Virus record (IMG/VR): IMGVR_UViG_3300031566_000108
Location: 1 to 43,515 of that record
Source of the DNA: a virus
DNA: 43,515 nt
Strand: one strand, 5' to 3'
The notes under the pieces are model-generated. The model was not told the origin of the DNA and searched no databases. It saw only the letters and a list, made by a program, of their open reading frames with translations. Below, piece by piece: positions 37,407-43,515 of this stretch; within the stretch, counting starts at the first letter, position 1, and each line of letters starts with the position of its first letter. The position numbers and the translations under genes are program-made.

Positions 37407-37639
37407 GCAAAACGGATTATACAATCAAAACCCGGTTAAACGATGAAGTGATCGGCGTTGCGAGTTTGCGGTACGGGTCCCAACTTTGGACTCTCGCCAA
37501 GCTGCGCCGGCGCAAAGGCGAGCCATGTGTATTGTGCGGGACAAAGGTTAAGAGGTATGCCTTCCGGCCGATAACGAATAAAGGCAATCGTGGGCGAAGG
37601 ATATGCCAAAGCTGTGGCGCCGGGGGCAAGCCGAAATGA
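37403..37639 (+). CDS. 78-residue zinc-finger protein
   Basis: ATGA overlap. C-V-L-C-G-T-K-V and I-C-Q-S-C-G-A-G-G form a zinc ribbon about 38 residues apart, with a basic stretch (L-A-K-L-R-R-R-K-G-E). Ends G-G-K-P-K; the stop overlaps ATG 37636. Confidence 0.65.
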   Translation: MSKTDYTIKTRLNDEVIGVASLRYGSQLWTLAKLRRRKGEPCVLCGTKVKRYAFRPITNKGNRGRRICQSCGAGGKPK

Positions 37640-37801
37640 ACCCCTTCCCCCGCAAAAAAACGCGTTCCCAAGGCCCCGCCGACTATCAAGGAGCTCGCAA
37701 AGGCCGCGCAGACGGAGCGCGAGCGCCGAAAGGAACAGGCCGTGCCGCTGAGCGCCTGGGACCGACACGCATTGGCAGATGGTTTGACGAGGGCAAGATG
37801 A
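37636..37801 (+). pseudogene. Frameshifted small gene (A7 tract)
   Basis: ATG 37636 overlaps the previous stop and encodes M-N-P-F-P-R-K-K, then seven A residues (37654-37660) put the frame out. If one A is removed the reading continues R-V-P-K-A-P-P-T-I-K-E-L-A-K-A-A-Q and ends A-L-A-D-G-L-T-R-A-R at a TGA that overlaps the next ATG exactly. The uncorrected frame fuses through the next gene with a low-complexity linker. Either an assembly indel, real decay, or slippage at the A tract. Confidence 0.6.
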
Positions 37802-37959
37802 GCAAACGAGATAGAAGACGAAAGCCTACAAGATGTAATTTCTGCCATAAACACCGCAAGCTGCGGAGAGTTACTTGTTATCCGACATACTACGACGACC
37901 GTGAGGGGCATTATGTTTATGTGTGCTCCGAGTGTGAAGCTAAAATTCCAGAGGTTTGA
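37798..37959 (+). CDS. Zinc-finger protein, 53 aa
   Basis: ATG 37798 overlaps the stop of the frameshifted gene (ATGA). Very basic start (S-K-R-D-R-R-R-K-P-T-R), then C-N-F-C-H-K-H-R-K...V-C-S-E-C-E-A-K, a zinc ribbon. A longer product beginning at 37636 in the same frame is possible only if the upstream A tract is correct. Confidence 0.6.
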   Translation: MSKRDRRRKPTRCNFCHKHRKLRRVTCYPTYYDDREGHYVYVCSECEAKIPEV

Positions 37960-37969
37960 CGAGGCGACG

Positions 37970-38032
37970 ATGAATAAGACGAAGTGCCTACAGTGCGGAG
38001 AGAAAGTCACGGATGACGCCGGAAGAATTTGA
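37970..38032 (+). CDS. 20-residue CxxC peptide
   Basis: ATG 37970 after GAGGCGACG. K-C-L-Q-C-G-E-K-V-T looks like the first knuckle of a zinc ribbon whose second half is missing. It overlaps the methyltransferase start (38013) by 20 bases, so it may be a remnant or a coupling peptide. Confidence 0.3.
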   Translation: MNKTKCLQCGEKVTDDAGRI

Positions 38033-39494
38033 AAACGAGTTCGTCAACAAGATCATCTGTGGGGATTGGGTCGAGACGCTCAAGACCCTGCCATCGGATA
38101 GATTCCACTGCTGTATCACGTCTCCTCCCTACTGGGGTCAGCGCAATTACGGGGTCGAAGGCCAGCTTGGCCTTGAGAGGACGCCCGAGGAGCACATCGA
38201 AAAGCTCGTGGTCGGCTTCCGCGAGGTCCGGCGCGTCCTGCGGCCCGACGGCGTGCTGTGGCTGAATTACGGGGACAAGCTATGGGGCGGCAAAGGTCGA
38301 AGTGCTCACGGTGGTTCGGAAAAACAGAAGGCCCGCTTTGAAAGAAACGAAAGTATCAGCAAGCCCCATCAGGAAATCGGTAAACCCGGCTGGACAGCCC
38401 CTGATGACGCTCGGCATGAAATCTTCAAAGCGAAAGACCTTCTCGGCTTGCCCTGGCGGGTGGCGTTTGCCTTGCAGGCCGATGGCTGGTGGTTGCGCTC
38501 GGATGTCATTTGGGCCAAGGCCCTGTCATTCTGCGAGAAGTACAGCGGCTCGACCATGCCCGAAAGCGTCAACGGCTGGCGGTGGGAGCGGTGCAGGGTG
38601 AAAGTGAAGAAAAGACCATCACGCGACAAACCTAATGGGGCGGGCGATAATATGATTCGTGTCCCAGGTTGTGAAAATGGCAGCACAAGACTTGATATGT
38701 CTCTTAAAGCCGAGTGGCAAGACTGTCCCGGCTGTCCAAAGTGCGAGCCGAACGGCGGCTACGTGCTGCGCAAAGGCTCGTGGCGCTGCACCAAGGCGCA
38801 CGAGTACCTGTTCATGCTGACCAAAAGCCCCCATTATTTCTGCGACATGGAGGCGGTGAAAGAAGAACAAGTCAAGGGAGCGGCCGGAAGTCGTTTTGAT
38901 ACAGGAAAAACGGCCGGACACGAAGAGAATCGCGCACAAGAAGGCTATCGAGAAAACAGCGGCCGCAACCTCCGCGACGTATGGGTTATCAATCCCCAGG
39001 CATACAAGGGCAGCCATTACGCTACCTTCCCGGAGGCCCTGGTCGAACCCTGCATCAAGGTCTCTACTTCCCAGAAGGGCTGCTGCCCGAGCTGCGGCGC
39101 GCCGTGGGCGAGAATCATTAGCAAAGGCGAATTGCGGGAACATCCAGCAAGAGCGAATCGAAATGTGCGTAACAAGGCTGATTATGACGGCACAGATTAC
39201 GCCAGACGCGAAAATACACTTGGATTAGTCGCTGACACCAAGACCCTCGGCTGGCGGCCCACCTGCAACTGTAACGCGGGCGATCCCGTCCCGGCCTTAG
39301 TGCTGGACCCGTTCTTTGGCTCAGGGACGGTGGGTATGGTCGCGGCAAGGCTCGGGCGCAACTACACCGGCATTGAGATCAACGGCAACTACATCACCGA
39401 GCAGGCCCAATGGCGAGTGCTGCAAGGCGAAACGGGAATGACGGCAGACGAGGCCCGGCAGGGCCAGCAGGCTTTGTTTGGAGCAACAAAATGA
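38013..39494 (+). CDS. Beta-class DNA methyltransferase (N4-C or N6-A)
   Basis: 493 residues. Motif IV T-S-P-P-Y-W-G-Q at 36-43 comes first, a long target-recognition region follows, and the AdoMet motif I (L-D-P-F-F-G-S-G-T-V-G-M-V-A-A-R-L-G-R-N-Y) is near residue 432: the beta-class order. SPPYW is most common in N4-cytosine and some N6-adenine enzymes. The middle contains Cys-rich knuckles (C-P-G-C-P-K-C; G-C-C-P-S-C-G-A-P-W). No restriction nuclease partner is nearby, so it likely protects phage DNA or regulates. C-terminus E-A-R-Q-G-Q-Q-A-L-F is shared with the next two proteins. Confidence 0.92.
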   Translation: MTPEEFENEFVNKIICGDWVETLKTLPSDRFHCCITSPPYWGQRNYGVEGQLGLERTPEEHIEKLVVGFREVRRVLRPDGVLWLNYGDKLWGGKGRSAHGGSEKQKARFERNESISKPHQEIGKPGWTAPDDARHEIFKAKDLLGLPWRVAFALQADGWWLRSDVIWAKALSFCEKYSGSTMPESVNGWRWERCRVKVKKRPSRDKPNGAGDNMIRVPGCENGSTRLDMSLKAEWQDCPGCPKCEPNGGYVLRKGSWRCTKAHEYLFMLTKSPHYFCDMEAVKEEQVKGAAGSRFDTGKTAGHEENRAQEGYRENSGRNLRDVWVINPQAYKGSHYATFPEALVEPCIKVSTSQKGCCPSCGAPWARIISKGELREHPARANRNVRNKADYDGTDYARRENTLGLVADTKTLGWRPTCNCNAGDPVPALVLDPFFGSGTVGMVAARLGRNYTGIEINGNYITEQAQWRVLQGETGMTADEARQGQQALFGATK

Positions 39495-40620
39495 AAGCTA
39501 TATCACTTTGGCAGCCCTGGGCTAGCATGATCGCATCGGGTAAAAAAACAATTGAGACGCGGTCATGGCCGACATCCTATCGTGGCGATTTATTGATTTG
39601 CAGCACGAAGAAGCCGCGGGTGGGTAATTTGGCATGTGGCAAGGCCCTCTGCATTGTCACGGTGCGAGCGTGCGTGAAAATGAGCACAATCCACGAGGAA
39701 CGCGCATGCTGTGAGGTTTACCCTGGAGCCTGGGCATGGATTCTCAGCAATGTTCGGCGAATAGATGCTTTCCCCGTCAAGGGTTCGCAGGGATTCTTTG
39801 ATGTTGACTTTCCTGTAGAGGCCCGGCAGGGCCAGAAAGCGTTATGGGAATGAACCAGATACTTTTCGGCAAATCGCTGGAACAGATTGCCATTGAGCGT
39901 TTGCACATGTTTGAGGAATCTGCCTTGAACATGGCTGACGACGGATATTACGTTGCCTATTCTGGGGGGAAAGACTCCGATGTCATTCTTGACCTTGTCC
40001 GGCGTTCTGGGGTGAAATACACAGCCCATCATGCGTTGACAACGGCAGACCCACCGGAGGTTGTACGGCATGTCAAAGAGCAGCCTGATGTGGAGATTCA
40101 CCGGCCCAAGCATACGATGTGGCAACTCATAAAACGAAAGCAGTGCCCACCACGACGCAACTTGCGATACTGTTGTGAGACTCAAAAAGAATCTGGCGGG
40201 CGTGACCATTTGGTTATTACCGGCATCCGATGGGCCGAAAGTTCGGCACGGTCGGCACGGGGCATGGTCGAATCCTGTTACAAGGATATCAGCAAGCGAT
40301 ACCTCAATCTCATCATTGATTGGTCAACCGATGATGTCTGGTCATATATCCGGGGCCATGAAATAAAAGTCTGCTCGTTGTACGCAGAGGGGTTTACCCG
40401 ACTTGGGTGTGTGCTTTGCCCGATGGTCCGCGACGTTGAAAAGCACATACAACGCTGGCCTCAGATAGCAAGGGCCTGGGAACGGGCGATTAAAGCAACC
40501 TATAACCCGGCGAAAGATGTTTACGGTTCCGCTGAGGCATATTGGCAATGGTGGCTGAACAGGGATGCTGTAACCACGAACGAGACGGGCGTTCCGGTGA
40601 AGGAGGCCCGGCAGGGCCAG
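39450..40620 (+). repeat. 18-bp repeat in three gene ends (encodes EARQGQ tail)
   Basis: GAGGCCCGGCAGGGCCAG occurs exactly at 39450-39467, 39818-39835 and 40603-40620, each in frame near the 3' end of a different gene (methyltransferase, ASCH, PP-loop). It contains GGCCC/GGGCC inverted arms, so RNA structure is also possible. Confidence 0.9.
39491..39853 (+). CDS. ASCH-domain protein, 120 aa
   Basis: ATGA overlap with the methyltransferase. M-K-A-I-S-L-W-Q-P-W-A-S-M-I-A-S-G-K-K-T-I-E-T-R-S-W and Y-R-G-D-L-L-I-C-S-T-K are the classic ASCH opening (K-x-x-E-x-R). W-A-W-I-L-S-N-V-R-R-I follows. ASCH proteins bind RNA or hydrolyse modified cytidine (YqfB type); which applies here is unknown. C-terminus V-E-A-R-Q-G-Q-K-A-L-W-E. 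Confidence 0.88.
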   Translation: MKAISLWQPWASMIASGKKTIETRSWPTSYRGDLLICSTKKPRVGNLACGKALCIVTVRACVKMSTIHEERACCEVYPGAWAWILSNVRRIDAFPVKGSQGFFDVDFPVEARQGQKALWE

Positions 40621-40638
40621 AAAGGGTTATGGGAATGA
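39850..40638 (+). CDS. PAPS-reductase/PP-loop family protein
   Basis: 262 residues from ATG 39850, which overlaps the previous stop. The PP-loop S-G-G-K-D-S at 38-43 binds ATP or a nucleotide sulfate; D-W-S-T-D-D-V-W-S-Y-I and R-L-G-C-V-L-C-P-M are typical of the PAPS-reductase-like family, and C-P-P-R-R-N-L-R-Y-C-C is a possible Fe-S or metal site. Relatives act in sulfate assimilation, tRNA thiolation and DndC-type DNA phosphorothioation. No DndA/B/D/E partners are visible. C-terminus K-E-A-R-Q-G-Q-K-G-L-W-E. Confidence 0.88.
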   Translation: MNQILFGKSLEQIAIERLHMFEESALNMADDGYYVAYSGGKDSDVILDLVRRSGVKYTAHHALTTADPPEVVRHVKEQPDVEIHRPKHTMWQLIKRKQCPPRRNLRYCCETQKESGGRDHLVITGIRWAESSARSARGMVESCYKDISKRYLNLIIDWSTDDVWSYIRGHEIKVCSLYAEGFTRLGCVLCPMVRDVEKHIQRWPQIARAWERAIKATYNPAKDVYGSAEAYWQWWLNRDAVTTNETGVPVKEARQGQKGLWE

Positions 40639-41198
40639 ACCAAGACAAAATCATCCTTGATTTGTGTGGCGGAACCGGGGCCTGGTCGAAGCCGTACAGG
40701 GACGCGGGATATGATGTAAGGCTTATCACATTGCCGGAGCACGATGTCAGGCTCTACATCCCACCGAAGAATGTGCATGGGATTCTGGCCGCTCCGCCGT
40801 GTGACCACTTTGCCAGAGTAGGCGCGCGATGGTGGAAAAATAAAGGCCCAAGTGCGCTACTGGATGGTCTGAGTATAGTCGATGCCTGCCTGAGAATTAT
40901 TCATAGATGTAAACCTGCATGGTGGGCTATCGAGAACCCTACTGGGCGACTCAAGGACTATCTGGGAGAGCCTTGCTATAAATTCGATCCCTGGTGGTTT
41001 GGGGACGCCTGGACGAAACGTACCTGGTTATGGGGGAGCTTCACATCACCGCAGTCGGTTGGCATTGCCCACCGTCCCGTTCTTCTCGGTACACCCGGCA
41101 AGCGGGACCGAACAGCGAAGATGTCGAGTAGTTGGAAACTTCAACGCTCGATTACCCCGCCCGGTTTCGCACGGGCTTTTTTCGAAAGCAATCCATGA
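40635..41198 (+). CDS. C5-cytosine methyltransferase-like protein, 187 aa
   Basis: ATGA overlap. Motif I I-L-D-L-C-G-G-T-G-A-W-S at 7-18, a P-P-C motif (A-A-P-P-C-D-H-F-A-R) with the catalytic Cys, and E-N-P-T-G-R-L equivalent to the ENV motif. It is short compared with typical C5 enzymes (over 300 residues) and no target-recognition domain is obvious, so it may act on nucleotides or a limited DNA target, or work with a partner. Ends A-F-F-E-S-N-P without the shared tail. Confidence 0.8.
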   Translation: MNQDKIILDLCGGTGAWSKPYRDAGYDVRLITLPEHDVRLYIPPKNVHGILAAPPCDHFARVGARWWKNKGPSALLDGLSIVDACLRIIHRCKPAWWAIENPTGRLKDYLGEPCYKFDPWWFGDAWTKRTWLWGSFTSPQSVGIAHRPVLLGTPGKRDRTAKMSSSWKLQRSITPPGFARAFFESNP

Positions 41199-41413
41199 TT
41201 GAACTCATCGGCACTATCTCGACCATCCTCGCCATTACAGGGGTGATCCTGAACAACAGGCGGCTCAGGGTGTGTTTTTTAGTGTGGCTGGTATCAAACA
41301 GCCTAACTTTAGTGATCCACGCCCAGACGGGCATCTGGAGCCTCGTGGCGCGTGACGCCATATTCCTGATTCTGGCCGTCGAAGGATGGTTCAAATGGAG
41401 GGCAAAGCCGTGA
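41195..41413 (+). CDS. PnuC-like small membrane protein, 72 aa
   Basis: ATGA overlap with the previous gene. M-I-E-L-I-G-T-I-S-T-I-L-A-I-T-G-V-I-L-N-N-R-R-L-R-V-C-F-L-V-W-L-V-S-N and two more hydrophobic stretches give three membrane helices. The N-N-R and W-L-V-S-N elements are like those of short PnuC-family phage proteins. A nicotinamide-riboside transport role is inferred, not shown. Confidence 0.7.
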   Translation: MIELIGTISTILAITGVILNNRRLRVCFLVWLVSNSLTLVIHAQTGIWSLVARDAIFLILAVEGWFKWRAKP

Positions 41414-43515
41414 ACGAACAAAACGCCATGCAAGCTTTTACACTACGCCCCTATCAGGAAGCGGCTGTCAGTGCCGGTCTCGACGCATTGAATACCCGCA
41501 AAAACGGCATCCTCGTACTGCCGACGGGCAGCGGCAAATCCCTCATCATCAGCGAGATAGCGCAGCGGGCCGGCGGTCGCTCAGTCATTCTCCAGCCCAC
41601 CAAAGAAATCCTCGAACAGAACCTCGCTAAGATGAAGTGCTATGGCGTCCGGGACATCGGCATCTATTCCGCGTCCATGAACAAAAAGACCATAGGCCAA
41701 GTGACCTTCGCCACTATCGGGACGATCATCAAACGCAAGCACGCCTTCGAAGCCTTCGACCGGGTGATTGTGGACGAGTGCCACCGCGTCAACTCCAAAG
41801 GCGGGCAGTACGAAGAGTTTATCTCACACCTGGGCCTGCCGACGATTGGCCTGACGGCTACTCCATACAGGCTTAGAAGCTACCGCGACCAGATGGGTGA
41901 GCCGGTGGCCGAGAGCCGTATCCTCACGCGAACGAGGCCGCGAATCTTCTCGCGTATTGCCCACGTGACGCAACTACCAGAACTCTTCGAGGCTGGCTAT
42001 TTAAGCGCCATCCATTACTCGCTTTGTGTGGACTACGATTCGCGTGAAATCCGGTCGAATAGTACGGGGCAGGGATACGATGACGCTTCCCTTGAGCGAT
42101 ACAACCAGCAGAAAAGTATCCCCGACAAGATCGTCGCCGAAGTCCTGCAAGAGTCCTCGAAGCACATTCTGGCCTTTACGCCGTTTGTGAGCGAATCACA
42201 AGCCGTGGTCGAGAAGCTGAAAGCGCTGGGCGTGCCTTGTCGGACCGTCACTGCTACGACCAGCAAAGACGACCGGGAGAACATTATCTGGCGATTCCGC
42301 AGCGGCCAGATCCGATGTGTGGTCAACGTGGGCGTTTTGTGCCTTGACGGTTTGACTGAAATTCTCACTGATTCTGGATGGGTTGGCAAAGATGCAATGA
42401 CCTACAAGCATAATGTAGCCGCATGGAAAGAGGATGGGACAATTGAATTTTCGCCACCTAAATATATTGTTCGACGGAACCGTAAACCAGACGAGCAAAT
42501 GGTTTTTGCCAAAGGCATGGCAAAAGATTTTCGTGTCACCGCAAATCACCGAATGATTATCGAGCATGGCCGGGCAAAATCTTGGCGAGTGGTTTCCGCC
42601 GAAGAAACGGTAGAACGAGCAATCACCATTCCAATAAGCGGCCATGCGCATCCTCGCCGAATGTCCATCAGCCAGGAAGTAATCACCCCAAATAAACGTC
42701 GCAGACGGGAGGTTGCACTCGCCTACAGCTATCGGAAACGTGGTATGGAATATAAGCAGTCGAATGTGGAGGCTGCTCGTACGGTGTCACGCAATCTTTC
42801 CTTCAAGCCGAAAGCCCCACATGAGGTCACCATGGACGAATGTAGGTTTATAGGGTTTTGGATTGGTGATGGTACTTTGTCTCCACGCTGTGAACTTTCG
42901 CAGTCAATGGCCTACCCGTTCATTATTCGATGGTTCGATAATCTTCTTGCGAAAATAGGATTCGCGCACTCAAGAAACATCCGACCGGGTTCAGCAGATC
43001 AGCGTGACGCCGTCATTTGGAGTATAGCCAGGGGTACAGGGTCTTGTGAGCAGGCACGGGCGAGCGGCTACTATCTCGTTGAGCCGTATTTGGATAAAGC
43101 GGGAAGCCTATTGCTTTGGGGATTCGATACTGAGCAGTTGGGAGCGCTACTTGAGGGATTCTGGATGGCCGACGGGAATCATGGCGACGGCATGAAGCCT
43201 AGTGGGCGAGGCCGGTCTGTAATCGGGGCACAAAAACAACTCTATGACATGTTGCAGGCTATTGGCGTGTGTCGTGGGTTCTCGATGACGATTCATTCAC
43301 GATCACGGACGAGAGAAAACCCGCGGCACGCGAAACAGTATCGGCTTTCGTGGAGAAAGGCGACACGGAGGAAGTTTCTGCGTGAGCGTCCCCGTTTTGA
43401 GGCTGGGTGGAAGCCGGAGGAGGTATGGTGCGTAACGTCCAGTACGGGATATATTGTTACCAGGCGAAACGGGCGAGTTGCCATCGTCGGCAACACGACG
43501 GGTTTTGATTATCCC
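41410..43515 (+). CDS. SF2 helicase with intein (partial at right edge)
   Basis: Start GTG 41410 overlaps the previous stop (GTGA), behind GGAGG; ATG at 41428 is an alternative. 702 codons are visible and the frame is open at the edge. N-extein: L-R-P-Y-Q-E (Q-motif-like), Walker A L-P-T-G-S-G-K-S (37-44), V-D-E-C-H (122 region, DEAD/DEAH box class), L-T-A-T-P-Y-R (motif III), then domain 2. After residue 310 the frame enters an intein; the C-extein begins T-T-G-F-D-Y-P at the edge. Probably unwinds DNA in phage replication or repair. Confidence 0.9.
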   Translation, partial: MNEQNAMQAFTLRPYQEAAVSAGLDALNTRKNGILVLPTGSGKSLIISEIAQRAGGRSVILQPTKEILEQNLAKMKCYGVRDIGIYSASMNKKTIGQVTFATIGTIIKRKHAFEAFDRVIVDECHRVNSKGGQYEEFISHLGLPTIGLTATPYRLRSYRDQMGEPVAESRILTRTRPRIFSRIAHVTQLPELFEAGYLSAIHYSLCVDYDSREIRSNSTGQGYDDASLERYNQQKSIPDKIVAEVLQESSKHILAFTPFVSESQAVVEKLKALGVPCRTVTATTSKDDRENIIWRFRSGQIRCVVNVGVLCLDGLTEILTDSGWVGKDAMTYKHNVAAWKEDGTIEFSPPKYIVRRNRKPDEQMVFAKGMAKDFRVTANHRMIIEHGRAKSWRVVSAEETVERAITIPISGHAHPRRMSISQEVITPNKRRRREVALAYSYRKRGMEYKQSNVEAARTVSRNLSFKPKAPHEVTMDECRFIGFWIGDGTLSPRCELSQSMAYPFIIRWFDNLLAKIGFAHSRNIRPGSADQRDAVIWSIARGTGSCEQARASGYYLVEPYLDKAGSLLLWGFDTEQLGALLEGFWMADGNHGDGMKPSGRGRSVIGAQKQLYDMLQAIGVCRGFSMTIHSRSRTRENPRHAKQYRLSWRKATRRKFLRERPRFEAGWKPEEVWCVTSSTGYIVTRRNGRVAIVGNTTGFDYP
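42340..43494 (+). mobile_element. Intein with LAGLIDADG endonuclease
   Basis: 385 residues inside the helicase, interrupting motif V (V-V-N-V-G-V-L | T-T-G-F-D-Y-P). Starts with Cys (C-L-D-G-L-T-E-I-L), has the block B T-A-N-H at intein residues 67-70, two LAGLIDADG-like motifs (F-I-G-F-W-I-G-D-G near 170; L-L-E-G-F-W-M-A-D-G near 270), and ends V-A-I-V-G-N with Thr as the +1 residue. The usual penultimate His before Asn is Gly here. It would self-splice post-translationally and home into intein-less alleles. Confidence 0.92.

Noticed and set aside
37403-37801. UGA recoded as a sense codon joining two small genes
   Set aside because: The same frame continues after the TGA at 37637, but dozens of genes here use TGA as a stop with start overlaps, and an ATG at exactly that junction with a one-base indel explains the data better.
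39850-40638. Dnd phosphorothioation system
   Set aside because: The PP-loop protein resembles DndC only in its general family; no DndA, B, D or E genes are nearby.
1-43515. Diversity-generating retroelement acting on the fibre repeats
   Set aside because: No reverse transcriptase gene or template/variable repeat pair with adenine-directed differences was seen.

Overview
The window reads as about 43.5 kb of the genome of a temperate, long-tailed (siphovirus-like) bacteriophage of a bacterium that cannot be named from this sequence. Evidence for a bacterial phage: tight operons with Shine-Dalgarno sites and ATGA/GTGA overlaps, a TP901-type tape measure, a lambda G/GT-style frameshifted tail chaperone, a tyrosine integrase beside an attP-like site containing part of tRNA-Arg(CCU), RecT, and several homing endonucleases. 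The lipobox on one lysogeny-side protein only shows that the host is bacterial. Terminase, portal, capsid, lysis genes and a DNA polymerase are not in the window and presumably lie outside both edges.

Layout. 1-6.7 kb: fibre-like proteins (leucine-rich-repeat-like, Gly-rich, and an array of about 46 'LGLTD' repeats), a small unknown gene, a structural-type gene and an inserted HNH endonuclease. 6.7-20.7 kb: the rightward virion operon: head closure, HK97 gp10-like connector, tail terminator, tail tube, tail chaperone with a -1 frameshift, tape measure, two paralogous distal proteins, Dit-like protein, a 45-residue membrane peptide, DUF2163/BR0599-type hub and a large tail-tip protein whose C-terminus carries two LGLTD repeats. 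20.7-24.3 kb: an accessory run of very small rightward genes, each with a near-identical ribosome-binding leader and GC-rich hairpins, plus an XRE-type regulator and a 690-base structured non-coding stretch. 24.3-26.8 kb: leftward lysogeny block (zinc-ribbon membrane protein, lipoprotein, integrase, attP, one unknown gene). 26.9-43.5 kb: the rightward early region from a consensus promoter: ribbon-helix-helix and MerR/Xis-like regulators, a tRNA(CAU), many small zinc-finger genes, an SbcC/Rad50-like ATPase, RecT, a metallo-beta-lactamase-fold protein, more small genes, an AP2-HNH endonuclease, a DNA-modification-like cluster (two methyltransferases, ASCH protein, PAPS-reductase-like PP-loop protein), a PnuC-like membrane protein and an intein-containing SF2 helicase cut off by the right edge.

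Since phage genes lie on both sides of attP, the sequence most likely derives from a circular, replicating or packaged phage rather than an integrated prophage.

The most interesting pattern is at gene junctions. Groups of neighbouring, unrelated genes end in the same short coding sequence: ...KGGD/KDGD, ...GKPK, ...LGVNP and ...EARQGQ-x-x-L-W/F. The last group (methyltransferase, ASCH and PP-loop proteins) ends in something that looks like a sliding-clamp-binding motif, which suggests these three enzymes are tethered together at the replication fork.
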